Source: OLB19 sp964624165 (GTDB taxonomy: Bacteria > Patescibacteriota > Minisyncoccia > Phycocordibacterales > UBA918). Taken from it: a DNA stretch of 39,055 nt. The stretch spans positions 1 to 39,055 of the forward strand of contig CAZUWG010000004.1 of assembly GCA_964624165.1 (NCBI GenBank), given 5' to 3'. The notes under the pieces were generated by a model. That model was not told the origin of the DNA, ran no database searches, and saw only the letters and a list, made by a program, of their open reading frames with translations. The position numbers and the translations under genes were made by a program. Positions 22,928-30,892 of the stretch are shown one piece after another (the first letter of the stretch is position 1; each line of letters begins with the position of its first letter).

Positions 22928-23233
22928 TTAATTACTCAGTGCCACAGCAGTGTTGGTGTCCGTGATGAAAAATTTATTATCGGCTGGCACAAAGCCATTT
23001 TGAAACGCGATATCTTTACTGATCTCGTGTTGCGCTGTCATATATGACGATTCTAGCTGACCGATCTCTGACTCAAGTGCGACAATCTGGTCAGCAATCT
23101 GCTCACGCGCCACCACCTGTAACACAGTGGAGCTAACCACATACATATACGTTACAAAAAGGAAAAGCAAAGCACCGCACCCTACGATGAGATACTTCCT
23201 TTCGCGGTTGATGATGGTTTGTTGTGTGGTCAT
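22928..23233 (-). CDS. ftsL: FtsL-like septum protein
   Basis: Small bitopic protein of 101 aa: basic N-terminus, one membrane helix (about 14-35), then a short coiled coil (about 42-72, Q-I-A-D-Q-I-V-A-L-E-S-E-I-G-Q-L-E) and a Thr/Asn tail. FtsL sequences are poorly conserved, so the call relies on architecture and on the rsmH-ftsL-ftsI order. Its ATG overlaps the rsmH TGA as ATGA, indicating translational coupling. Confidence 0.75.
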   Translation of the reverse strand: MTTQQTIINRERKYLIVGCGALLFLFVTYMYVVSSTVLQVVAREQIADQIVALESEIGQLESSYMTAQHEISKDIAFQNGFVPADNKFFITDTNTAVALSN

Positions 23234-24159
23234 GATTTTATAAAAACTCTTAGTTTTGCGCTTCGCGCTCGTGGGTTGGAGTGTAATTCTTCTGCTCCGG
23301 GAGTGATTGGTTTCTTCGTTAGGACAGTACCTTTCCCCTCTTGTGCAAACTGTCGAAATGTATGCTTGATGATGCGATCTTCAAGACTGTGAAAGCTAAT
23401 GATAGCGATTCGCCCGCCTGGTGCCAGCAGTGCGACACCATCTTGCAGTAAGGTCTTAAGCGCTCCGAGCTCATCATTAACCGCTATACGCAGTGCTTGA
23501 AATGTTTTGGTAGCTGGATGAATTTTCGTGTGTCGGTAGAATCTTCCCACCTCAGCCTCAATCAAGGCTGCGAGCTCTCCTGACGTCGTAATCGGCGCCT
23601 CCTCTCTAGCAATGACTATTGCATGAGCGATCTTTCGCGCCGCCCGCTCCTCACCGTAGCCAAAGATAACGTCAGCGATATGCTCTTCTTCCCACTCATT
23701 GACAATATCGCTTGCGGTGAAGACTGCGTCTTTCGGAGTGCCAAACGTCATCAAGAGTGGCTCGTCATACTTGAAGGAAAACCCTTTGCCACCAGCCTCA
23801 AACTGATCAGTACGCCACCCAAGGTCAGCTAGTATGGCAGTGGGTGCGGGAAGCTTAAGCTTTGCGGCATGATCTGTGTTTGTGCTTGTCGGTGCTTCCT
23901 CAACATACAGCCCAGCTTCCCGCACCACTTCGCCAATCTCTCGAAAGTTTCTTACCACAAATTTTTGCTGTGGCGCAGGTTCTTTTTCAAGAAAAGCAGA
24001 TTCATCTGCATCGATTGAAATAAGGACTCCGTCTTTACCTAGTCGAGTGAGTATTTCGGCACTGTGGCCACCCCCACCAAAGGTACAATCGATCACGATA
24101 GATGAAGGAGTGAGGTCGAGCATATCGACCGCTGTTTTGAGTAAGACTGTTGTATGCAT
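23230..24159 (-). CDS. rsmH: 16S rRNA (cytosine(1402)-N4)-methyltransferase RsmH
   Basis: Methylates the exocyclic N4 of C1402 in the ribosomal P-site; 309 aa, normal length. SAM-binding D-C-T-F-G-G-G-G-H-S near residues 24-33, A-D-L-G-W-R-T-D-Q-F motif, F-Q-A-L-R-I-A-V-N-D-E-L and the C-terminal I-S-F-H-S-L-E-D-R-I-x-K family signature are all present. Five nt after mraZ and overlapping ftsL by 4 nt. Confidence 0.97.
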   Translation of the reverse strand: MHTTVLLKTAVDMLDLTPSSIVIDCTFGGGGHSAEILTRLGKDGVLISIDADESAFLEKEPAPQQKFVVRNFREIGEVVREAGLYVEEAPTSTNTDHAAKLKLPAPTAILADLGWRTDQFEAGGKGFSFKYDEPLLMTFGTPKDAVFTASDIVNEWEEEHIADVIFGYGEERAARKIAHAIVIAREEAPITTSGELAALIEAEVGRFYRHTKIHPATKTFQALRIAVNDELGALKTLLQDGVALLAPGGRIAIISFHSLEDRIIKHTFRQFAQEGKGTVLTKKPITPGAEELHSNPRARSAKLRVFIKS

Positions 24160-24164
24160 AGCGT

Positions 24165-24599
24165 TTAGAGCACGCCGATGTCACCAAGCTTTTCAGCTAA
24201 ATCATCAGCTTTTTGTTCAATAGTTGCTTTGTAAGCATTCCATTTAGTTTCATCCCAGATTTCTACTCGACTATGGATGCCGGCGAGGACAACCTTCCCC
24301 TCTAAACCAGCAAACTCTTTGAGAAAATCTGGAACAAGAATTCGTCCATTCTTATCGACTTCAACCTCGACTGCTCCTGAGAGAAAGAAGCGGTTGAACC
24401 CGCGAGTATCGGCTTGTCCAAGCGGTAAGGCAGCCACCTTTTCACTGATGTCGTGCCATTGCTTTTCTGAATAGACAAACAAACATGCATCCAAACCTCG
24501 TGTAACCACGAGGGTTTTGCCAAGCTCTTGACGCCATTTTGCAGGCATAGAGAGGCGTTTTTTTGGATCTAATGTGTGTGTGTATTCACCGATTAACAT
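24165..24599 (-). CDS. mraZ: Transcriptional regulator MraZ
   Basis: AbrB/SpoVT-type DNA-binding protein that heads division clusters and represses its own promoter in several bacteria; 144 aa. Both half-repeats are visible: L-D-P-K-K-R-L-S-M-P-A-K-W-R (residues about 10-23) and V-D-K-N-G-R-I-L-V-P-D-F-L-K (about 84-97). The upstream in-frame codons to 24698 lie in the leader, which contains a small hairpin and no start signal, so the ATG at 24599 is chosen. Upstream boxes match known MraZ operators. Confidence 0.95.
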   Translation of the reverse strand: MLIGEYTHTLDPKKRLSMPAKWRQELGKTLVVTRGLDACLFVYSEKQWHDISEKVAALPLGQADTRGFNRFFLSGAVEVEVDKNGRILVPDFLKEFAGLEGKVVLAGIHSRVEIWDETKWNAYKATIEQKADDLAEKLGDIGVL

Positions 24600-24667
24600 G
24601 ATAGTAGCTGTGCATCTAAGCCTCGCTTCCTTCTCACGAGAAGCGACGCGTGATGTACTTCTTTCAA

Positions 24668-24676
24668 AGTATACCA
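24668..24676 (-). promoter_or_regulatory. mraZ promoter P2, extended -10
   Basis: TGgTATACT on the minus strand, overlapping the last MraZ-type box. Leader about 62 nt. Confidence 0.55.
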
Positions 24677-24731
24677 CTATCTCCCACCTTGCGCACATTA
24701 TACACCACTTTCACCCACTTTGCGCTACTTT
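24671..24731 (-). promoter_or_regulatory. MraZ operator: array of 10-bp boxes
   Basis: On the minus strand three contiguous boxes AAAGTAGCGC, AAAGTGGGTG, AAAGTGGTGT (24731-24702), then an 11-nt gap, then AAGGTGGGAG and ATAGTGGTAT (24690-24671). The period is exactly 10 bp within each group. The consensus AAAGTGG-N3 agrees with the MraZ box described in mollicutes, and the TGGG/TGG cores with the E. coli TGGGN repeats. The first group abuts or overlaps the -10 at 24697. Confidence 0.8.
24697..24702 (-). promoter_or_regulatory. mraZ promoter P1 -10
   Basis: Perfect TATAAT on the minus strand directly downstream of the three-box array, so bound MraZ would cover the -35 region. No good -35 hexamer. 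Confidence 0.6.
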
Positions 24732-24791
24732 ACCCTACCACAGCGGTGGATAACTTGCCCAAAGGCGCCAATACTGTAAAAACAGTGAACG

Positions 24792-24824
24792 AAAAAGCGG
24801 CGGGCCGAAGGCCCGCCGCTTTTT
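24792..24824 (-). terminator. Terminator of lysS
   Basis: Perfect 15-bp stem (24792-24806 with 24810-24824) around GAA, GC core GCGGCGGGCC with A5/T5 arms. Lies 22 nt after the lysS stop and about 60 nt before the MraZ boxes. Confidence 0.88.
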
Positions 24825-24846
24825 ATCATCATCAAACTACTCTTTC

Positions 24847-26301
24847 CTACTTCTTTGGACGCATCAAAGGAAACAGCTGTGTCTCGCGAATTGGCAATCC
24901 CGCCAAGAAAGAGAAGAATCGTTCCCCAAAGCCAAAGCCACACGTCGGTGGTATTCCATGCTCAAGCATCTCGACAAATTCCCAATCCGGCATCATTGCT
25001 TCGTCATCTCCCGCCTTCAATAAGGCTTGCTGCTTTAAAAAACGCTCGCGCTGATCTTCTGGATCATTTAGCTCACTATAGCCACGCCCCACTTCGCTGC
25101 CGGCGATGATTGGTTGGAACATTTCGACAGTTTTCCCGTCTTCGCGCATTTTCGCCAACGGAGCCACTACCAAAGGATGGTTGACCAAAAAGGCTGGCCC
25201 AGCGATATTTTTACGGCAATACTTCCACAATGTATCGGTCAGTCGTTCGCGATTGTTACCATCAAACTTGATACCAAGCTGCTCGGCTTTCGCTGCCATC
25301 TCCACCTCACTCGCGCGAGTGACATCAATACTGGTCATTTCTTTGATCGTGGCAACATAATCAATCTCTTGCCATTCGTCAGCCAAATCAAATGTATGCC
25401 CTCGTGTTTCAAAACGCGTCGTCCCAAATACCTCTTGTGCAATATGCCGGTACATACGCTTTACTATATCCATACCATCACGATAATCAGCGTACGCCCA
25501 GTAAAATTCCATATTGGTAAACTCCTGTAAGTGCTCAGGGCTGGTGCCTTCATTACGAAAAACACGTCCGATTTCAAACGTTTTATTATATCCCGCGGCC
25601 ATTAAGTGTTTTTGCCATAACTCACCTACTGAAATGCGTAAAAAGACCTGCATATCAAAGTCATTGTGATATGTCGCAAAGGGCCGTGCTTCCGCTCCGC
25701 CGGTAGTCACCTCAAGCATTGGTGTCTCCACTTCCAAAAAACCTTCCTCTACAAGAAACGAACGAGTGACCTGCCAAAATTTATTTTTTAGTACAAAAAG
25801 CTCTCGCTTTTCTTTATCAAGCAACAAGTCGAGATAGCGCTTGCGGTAGCGTTCATCGTCATCCTTGATCCCGAAGTGTTCGCTAGGGATGTTGGCAAGT
25901 GTCTTGGTGAGCACCACCCATGATAAAACATTGACCGCCTCCCCGCCGCGCTTAGTGACAAATGGAACGCCAGTGACCTCAATAAAGTCGCCCGGATCGA
26001 TAGCGTCGTTTAGAAGTGAGAAAAGTTTTAGTCCGACTGTGTCTCTAGCTACAAACATCTGCATCCGCTCCGTGCCGTCATCCAGATCTATGAAGACCAC
26101 TCCTCCATGACGACGCAACGACAACACGCGTCCTGCTACGACGATTTCTGTCTCTTCTTCTTGGAGTGTTTCAAAAGCTTCTAAAGCGTTTTTGAGGGTA
26201 TGCGAACGATCAGTGTGAGCTCGGTATGGAGCCATCCCCGCCGCTGCAAGGAGGGCGCGCTTCTTGAGGCGTTCGTTTTTGATTTCTTGTTCTGCTGACA
26301 T
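24847..26301 (-). CDS. lysS: Lysyl-tRNA synthetase, class II
   Basis: Charges tRNA-Lys; 484 aa. N-terminal OB-fold anticodon-binding domain (about 50-150, with V-V-F-I-D-L-D-D-G-T), then the class II core: motif 2 F-R-N-E-G-T-S-P-E-H-L-Q-E-F-T and motif 3 near the C-terminus, G-F-G-F-G-E-R-F, in which the usual G-I-D-R-L is altered but the arginine is kept. ATG at 26301 chosen; upstream in-frame residues are promoter and hairpin sequence. TACGAT ends 8 nt before the ATG, so probably leaderless. Confidence 0.95.
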   Translation of the reverse strand: MSAEQEIKNERLKKRALLAAAGMAPYRAHTDRSHTLKNALEAFETLQEEETEIVVAGRVLSLRRHGGVVFIDLDDGTERMQMFVARDTVGLKLFSLLNDAIDPGDFIEVTGVPFVTKRGGEAVNVLSWVVLTKTLANIPSEHFGIKDDDERYRKRYLDLLLDKEKRELFVLKNKFWQVTRSFLVEEGFLEVETPMLEVTTGGAEARPFATYHNDFDMQVFLRISVGELWQKHLMAAGYNKTFEIGRVFRNEGTSPEHLQEFTNMEFYWAYADYRDGMDIVKRMYRHIAQEVFGTTRFETRGHTFDLADEWQEIDYVATIKEMTSIDVTRASEVEMAAKAEQLGIKFDGNNRERLTDTLWKYCRKNIAGPAFLVNHPLVVAPLAKMREDGKTVEMFQPIIAGSEVGRGYSELNDPEDQRERFLKQQALLKAGDDEAMMPDWEFVEMLEHGIPPTCGFGFGERFFSFLAGLPIRETQLFPLMRPKK

Positions 26302-26309
26302 GTCCCTGT

Positions 26310-26338
26310 ATCGTAGCGGTAAATCAAGGCTTTTGCAA
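26310..26338 (-). promoter_or_regulatory. Promoter of lysS, leaderless
   Basis: TTGCAA (26338-26333), 17-nt spacer, TACGAT (26315-26310), then 8 nt to the ATG. The -35 is 7 nt beyond the greA hairpin. Confidence 0.6.
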
Positions 26339-26345
26339 ACCGCGA

Positions 26346-26388
26346 GGACGCAAAACGGCGGGAGCTGTGCTCCCGCCGTTTTGCGTCC
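26346..26388 (-). terminator. 20-bp perfect hairpin at the greA stop
   Basis: 26346-26365 pairs perfectly with 26369-26388 around TGT. It begins one nt after the greA TAA. GC core CGGCGGGAGC, A4/T4 inside the arms; little T-run after. Confidence 0.82.
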
Positions 26389-26389
26389 C

Positions 26390-26860
26390 TTAGACAATCT
26401 TCAACACCTTGTATTTCTGCTTGCCGTTTGGTGTCATAAATTCTATCTCCTCGCCTTTGTTTTGCCCCATCAACGCTTCCCCAAGTGGTGAAAGGTAGGA
26501 CAATTTGTGTTCATGAATATTTGCTTCCTCTGCTCCGACGATCGTATACGTAAGTGTACTCTTCTCGCCGATTTTTTGAATTGAAACTTCAGATCCCAAA
26601 CCGACGACATCCCCTTTATGATCATTGGCGACAATTTTTGCCTCCTTTATGACCTGCTCAAGATGAAGGATGCGTTCTTCAATCGCTGCCTGCATATCTC
26701 GCGCTTCCTGATACTCAGCGTTTTCAGAAAGATCCCCAAGCGAACGTGCATACTCGAGTGATTCAGCAATTTCTTTACGACGAACGGTCTTCAAATGCTC
26801 AAGCTCTTTCTTTAATTCGGCAAATTTTTCAGCTGTTAAGTATGATTGTTTGTCGTTCAT
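26390..26860 (-). CDS. greA: Transcription elongation factor GreA
   Basis: Stimulates RNA polymerase to cleave backtracked transcripts; 156 aa, usual length. N-terminal antiparallel coiled coil with the acidic tip in S-L-G-D-L-S-E-N-A-E-Y, then the C-terminal FKBP-like domain ending S-P-L-G-E-A-L-M-G-Q-N-K-G-E-E. ATG at 26860 preferred over one ten codons upstream that would lie at the transcript start. Has its own strong promoter after mrdA. Confidence 0.96.
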   Translation of the reverse strand: MNDKQSYLTAEKFAELKKELEHLKTVRRKEIAESLEYARSLGDLSENAEYQEARDMQAAIEERILHLEQVIKEAKIVANDHKGDVVGLGSEVSIQKIGEKSTLTYTIVGAEEANIHEHKLSYLSPLGEALMGQNKGEEIEFMTPNGKQKYKVLKIV

Positions 26861-26888
26861 AGTGTTATGCAAAATGGTAAGTGCTCTC

Positions 26889-26916
26889 ATTATACGTGGA
26901 TTACTCTGTGGGTCAA
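26889..26916 (-). promoter_or_regulatory. Promoter of greA
   Basis: TTGACC (26916-26911), 16-nt spacer, TATAAT (26894-26889): the most canonical sigma70-type promoter in the window. Leader about 20 nt. No terminator separates it from mrdA, so read-through may add to expression. Confidence 0.8.
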
Positions 26917-26940
26917 TAAATCTCTTCCCTGTGGATTATT

Positions 26941-28620
26941 CTACTCGGTAGTGAGATACTCTGGTCGGTGTTCATGAATCCAATCCATCACGCGCCCCAT
27001 AACGGTGGTGGCGCCAAGAAGATTGGAACGATCCACATTTTCAAGAAGTAAAATAAATGCGTATTTCGGCTCTTCATAAGGCCAGAAACCAGCCGCCCAC
27101 GAATTGAGACGCGAGTTGTCTACGCCAAGCTCCGCAGTACCAGACTTTGCCGCCACGTTGACATAAGACTTCTCAAGACCGCGGGCAGTACCGCCATCCA
27201 TCACAACCGTCCTTCTCATTCCTTCATGAATAATTTTTAGCTGGGCAGCATTTAGGTTGATTGATCTTCCTTCGGATTGGGCGCCCTTTTCTACATGCGG
27301 CGTGAGAAGCGTGCCACCATTGGCAATCGCTCCATAAGCACGCAGCATCTGAATCGGCGTGGAGAGAAAACCATACTGTCCAATAGCAGTAAAGTACGTA
27401 TCTCCAAGCCGCCAATCATCGTCAAACACCTCCTTCTTCCAGGCCGGATTTGGCACGTTGCCCGCTTGCTCATTTGCAAGTGCTATATTGGTCTTTTCGC
27501 CTAGACCAAACAAGGTGTAGTATTCGTGCATTTTTGTAATACCAAGACCACGCTGACCATCAAAACCACCACCAATAATATAGAAATAGACGTTGGAAGA
27601 AAAAGCAATTGCCTCGCGCATTGTCATCGCACCATGCGCCCGCCAGTCATTAAACACAGCTGGATTACTAGGATTGTAGGGATTAGGGACTGTGATTGAT
27701 CCATTACTCACAATCACTTTATTGGGGTCGATAATACCCTCCGCCAACGCACCGTATGCCACAAACGGCTTTACGATTGATCCGGGGATATATGTCCCAC
27801 CGACCACTTTATTCAAAAACGGGAAACGTGGATCCGCATTATACGCCGCTATCTGCTCCCTATCATCGCCATCAGACATAATCTCTGGATCGTATGAAGG
27901 AAAACTCGTCATCGCCAAAAGCTCGCCGGTATGTACATCCATAATGGCGGCCGCTCCGCTACGAAAACCTGCCTCATCCACTGCCGCTTCGATGATCTGA
28001 TACATGGCCTCAGAAAGAGTGGCGTCGACAGAGAGATACACGTCTCGACCCGGCACTGGCTTATTTACTTCGTGTTCGGAGATAACCTGCCCGAGCACAT
28101 TTACTTCTACTAAGCGTTCGCCATTTTTTCCTGCCAACGCTTCATTAAAAAGCGCCTCACTTCCGTTGATCCCTTCGTACTCGGTTTTGAAGAAAAATCC
28201 CGCACTGTCTTTTTGGGGGTATGACACATAACCAAGCAGCTGACCCACGCCAAGCGAATCGATGTAGGCACGCATCGGAAAGCCATTCGTACCGTCGGTA
28301 TCTTGCTCATTCCAAGCGAGTAGAGTCCCTTGGCGGTCATACACCACTCCTCGCTCCGCGACGATCACATCGCGGTCGATTTGGTTGTTGGCGCTTTGCT
28401 CAAAGTAGGCTGCTCCGTTGACTACCTGAAGCCTAAAAAGATGTGCAACAAACCAACCCGACACCAAAATAAAAAGTATGCCTACAATGTAAATATTTCT
28501 GGTTGACAATGGCAGCTCCATACGGCCAGACATACTGTTGCGCGCAGTTTTTGACACCCGCGCCGAGTCGAGCAGGATTTCATCAAACGTTACTTTTTGT
28601 ACGCGTTTTTTAAAAAACAT
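26941..28620 (-). CDS. mrdA: Penicillin-binding protein 2 (elongation transpeptidase)
   Basis: Class B transpeptidase for lateral wall growth, 559 aa. One membrane helix (about 43-63) after a basic cytoplasmic tail, dimerisation region, then transpeptidase motifs S281-I-V-K284, S341-S-N343 and K492-S-G494; KSG rather than KTG is usual for PBP2. Overlaps mreD by one base (TAATG). Last gene of mreBCD-mrdA, so cell-shape function is clear from context. No rodA follows. Confidence 0.95.
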   Translation of the reverse strand: MFFKKRVQKVTFDEILLDSARVSKTARNSMSGRMELPLSTRNIYIVGILFILVSGWFVAHLFRLQVVNGAAYFEQSANNQIDRDVIVAERGVVYDRQGTLLAWNEQDTDGTNGFPMRAYIDSLGVGQLLGYVSYPQKDSAGFFFKTEYEGINGSEALFNEALAGKNGERLVEVNVLGQVISEHEVNKPVPGRDVYLSVDATLSEAMYQIIEAAVDEAGFRSGAAAIMDVHTGELLAMTSFPSYDPEIMSDGDDREQIAAYNADPRFPFLNKVVGGTYIPGSIVKPFVAYGALAEGIIDPNKVIVSNGSITVPNPYNPSNPAVFNDWRAHGAMTMREAIAFSSNVYFYIIGGGFDGQRGLGITKMHEYYTLFGLGEKTNIALANEQAGNVPNPAWKKEVFDDDWRLGDTYFTAIGQYGFLSTPIQMLRAYGAIANGGTLLTPHVEKGAQSEGRSINLNAAQLKIIHEGMRRTVVMDGGTARGLEKSYVNVAAKSGTAELGVDNSRLNSWAAGFWPYEEPKYAFILLLENVDRSNLLGATTVMGRVMDWIHEHRPEYLTTE

Positions 28621-28859
28621 TATGAATTATAAAATGACGAATAGGTTTTATACCATTCTAACAAAAATACGATTGCCAAGACGGCGAGTGTATACTTTGG
28701 AAACATACTGACTCCAAAATACACGTCTACAATCAGAGCCACGCCAAGAAGCTCCAAAGCAAAATAACGAAATGCGTACAGCGTAGCTGCCCCCAAAAAT
28801 ACATACCACGGACTCAAGACCGCCAGTATAAAAAGAAGTAATGCAAAAACAATACGCAT
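28620..28859 (-). CDS. mreD: MreD-position small membrane protein
   Basis: 79 aa, nearly all hydrophobic, with about three membrane segments (2-17, 20-47, 55-68). About half the length of typical MreD (about 160 aa). The assignment rests on the mreB-mreC-x-mrdA order; sequence alone would not identify it. Three nt after mreC, one-base overlap with mrdA. Confidence 0.65.
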   Translation of the reverse strand: MRIVFALLLFILAVLSPWYVFLGAATLYAFRYFALELLGVALIVDVYFGVSMFPKYTLAVLAIVFLLEWYKTYSSFYNS

Positions 28860-28862
28860 AAT

Positions 28863-29837
28863 TTAGACCTCTTCATCCACCATACGCGAGGTTGTCGCGG
28901 TGGTGGTTGCGCTTGAGGTAGCGCTACTAGTGGCACTGGTGACGTCAATCAGCATCTCGGGCGGCACATCTACTTTTAGTAAGTCGCGCCGTGCTCCGGC
29001 AATAATTTCTTGCACCTCACTAAATGACATCGGCTTGATAGGCGCCTCTCCGACAGCCACTAAGTAGAGCGTCGAAAGTGCTTCTTCTAAAGTCACAAAC
29101 CCGTACTGCTCTGGGCGAGAGGGTTCAGAATCAATTGCCACCACCTCTCCAAACAATGCGCTGGAAATGGACGGAATGATTACCGTGTTGCCGACTGAGA
29201 GCTCGATCCCTTGCGGTACGCCAACTCGCAACACCCCGCCCCCTTGCCCGACGGCAGTCGTGTAAATATTTGGACCAAGCACATAGACAGTACTCTCCAC
29301 ATTTGGGGAGGTGACAAGTAAAACGACACTCGTCTGCGGAAATACTTTTTCAATGTACCCGATCACCACTGAGTCCCCGATATACACCGGCGCCTGTTCC
29401 ACAATACCGTCTTCACTGCCCTTATCAAGAACCAGAGTATCAAAAGGGACTGTCCCTGGTTTAGCGAGTACGTTGGCCACAGTACGCCTTTCCCCGTCAG
29501 CGCCAAGAAGTGCCTGCAACTCTTTATTTTCTGCCTGTAGCTCAACGATGGTGCTTCGATCAAAGCTCCGCTCGGTGATAATTTGGGTAAGTTCGGCGAT
29601 TTGATTGCTGAGTGCCGTGCGATCACGGATAAAGGTCGGGATAACCGCCTCAGAATCCTCAACCCAATGCTTCATATAAATTACCGGCGTAACAAGCAGC
29701 TCGGAAAGTGGGCGCAGTAAGAATGACAAGAAAAAGAACAACACCAACACGACACTTCCCACGATAAAAAGTGGGCCGAGCGTGCTATTGGAGGTTCGGC
29801 GAGAGTTCACCTTCGTTGTCGATGAGTAATGCTTCAT
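28863..29837 (-). CDS. mreC: Rod-shape protein MreC
   Basis: Bitopic scaffold of the elongation machinery, 324 aa: membrane helix (about 22-42), coiled coil (about 75-112, ending E-L-Q-A-E-N-K-E-L-Q-A-L-L), then the beta-barrel region with V-L-D-K-G-S-E-D-G-I and V-G-Q-G-G-G-V-L. The C-terminal 30 residues are a Ser/Ala/Thr low-complexity tail. The ATG at 29837 lies inside the mreB 3' end, overlapping it by 53 nt in another frame; no later Met precedes the membrane helix. Confidence 0.9.
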   Translation of the reverse strand: MKHYSSTTKVNSRRTSNSTLGPLFIVGSVVLVLFFFLSFLLRPLSELLVTPVIYMKHWVEDSEAVIPTFIRDRTALSNQIAELTQIITERSFDRSTIVELQAENKELQALLGADGERRTVANVLAKPGTVPFDTLVLDKGSEDGIVEQAPVYIGDSVVIGYIEKVFPQTSVVLLVTSPNVESTVYVLGPNIYTTAVGQGGGVLRVGVPQGIELSVGNTVIIPSISSALFGEVVAIDSEPSRPEQYGFVTLEEALSTLYLVAVGEAPIKPMSFSEVQEIIAGARRDLLKVDVPPEMLIDVTSATSSATSSATTTATTSRMVDEEV

Positions 29838-30858
29838 ATTTTTCTAAGTTTTCAAGAATAATACCTGTCCCTCGCACTACTGCTTTAAGTGGGTCAGGCA
29901 CCACAATAATTGGTACCTGTATCACCTCCTCAAGCAATGCTGCAAAACCTGGTATAAGCGCCCCGCCGCCAGAAAGGTAAATACCGCGCTGCATCACATC
30001 CGCCAGCACTTCAGGCGGTGTCTTTTCTAGCACATTACGCACGGTCTCAACTATGGTATCCACCATCGGCGCAATCGCATTTCGAATATCGGCGTCAGTG
30101 ATCACCACCTCGCGGGGTAAGCCAGTAACCACGTCTCGACCACGCACAATCAGCTCTTTCTGCTCATCATCATGCGTAATGGCGGCAAGCTTTACTTTAG
30201 CATCCTCAGCGGTCTTTTCGCCTACCAGCACCTTAAACTCATCGCGTACATAACGCACAATAGCGGCGTTGAGATGATCACCAGCCAGGCGAAGGTTAGT
30301 GGAGGTGACGATACCGCCGAGAGAAATAACCGCAATATTGGCGGTGCCACCACCGATATCAATAATCATACTCCCTACCGCGTCCCTTACTGGTAGCTTT
30401 GCACCGATCGCGGCGGCAACCGGCTCCTCGATAAGCATTACGTCACGGGCGCCGGCATTTTTGGTGGCGTCTCTAGCGGCCCGCATTTCAACATTGGTGA
30501 TTCCACACGGCACACCTACCAGCACACGCGGCGCGATTAAGGTACGGGTTTCTTCGCGTACTTTATTAATCAAGTACGAGAGCATCTCCTCAGTCACTTC
30601 AAAATTGGAAATTACTCCTTCAGTAAGCGGCCGCACGATCTCAATATGTGGCGGCGTACGCCCGAGCATATTTTTTGCTTCAGCACCTACGGCGACCAAT
30701 TGGCCAGTTTTTTTATTGAGGGCGACGACTGTGGGTTCGTTGAGGACAATCCCCTTGCCTTTGACATACACCAGGATATTTGAGGTACCTAAATCGATAC
30801 CAATATCCGTAGACAGTGATTCAACGATGCGCTTTAAGGACCGTGAAATGGCGTTCAT
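29785..30858 (-). CDS. mreB: Actin-like cell-shape protein MreB
   Basis: Actin homologue that guides lateral wall synthesis, 357 aa. Phosphate 1 loop D-I-G-I-D-L-G-T-S-N, E-E-P-V-A-A-A-I-G, phosphate 2 I-D-I-G-G-G-T-A-N-I-A-V, and the adenosine-binding L-S-G-G-G-A-L-I-P-G are all present. Near the usual 340-350 aa. TACAAT ends 6 nt before the ATG, so translation is probably leaderless. First gene of the elongasome operon. Confidence 0.97.
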   Translation of the reverse strand: MNAISRSLKRIVESLSTDIGIDLGTSNILVYVKGKGIVLNEPTVVALNKKTGQLVAVGAEAKNMLGRTPPHIEIVRPLTEGVISNFEVTEEMLSYLINKVREETRTLIAPRVLVGVPCGITNVEMRAARDATKNAGARDVMLIEEPVAAAIGAKLPVRDAVGSMIIDIGGGTANIAVISLGGIVTSTNLRLAGDHLNAAIVRYVRDEFKVLVGEKTAEDAKVKLAAITHDDEQKELIVRGRDVVTGLPREVVITDADIRNAIAPMVDTIVETVRNVLEKTPPEVLADVMQRGIYLSGGGALIPGFAALLEEVIQVPIIVVPDPLKAVVRGTGIILENLEKYEALLIDNEGELSPNLQ

Positions 30859-30864
30859 AGAGGT

Positions 30865-30892
30865 ATTGTACTACAGTCGGTAGGATGCGCAA
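30865..30892 (-). promoter_or_regulatory. Promoter of the mreB operon, leaderless
   Basis: TTGCGC (30892-30887), 16-nt spacer, TACAAT (30870-30865), 6 nt to the ATG. The -35 bases are also the last six bases of the proS hairpin. Confidence 0.6.

Noticed and set aside
19916..23232. UGA recoded as an amino acid
   Set aside because: TGA works as the stop of murF and rsmH, with family-consistent protein ends and an ATGA overlap.
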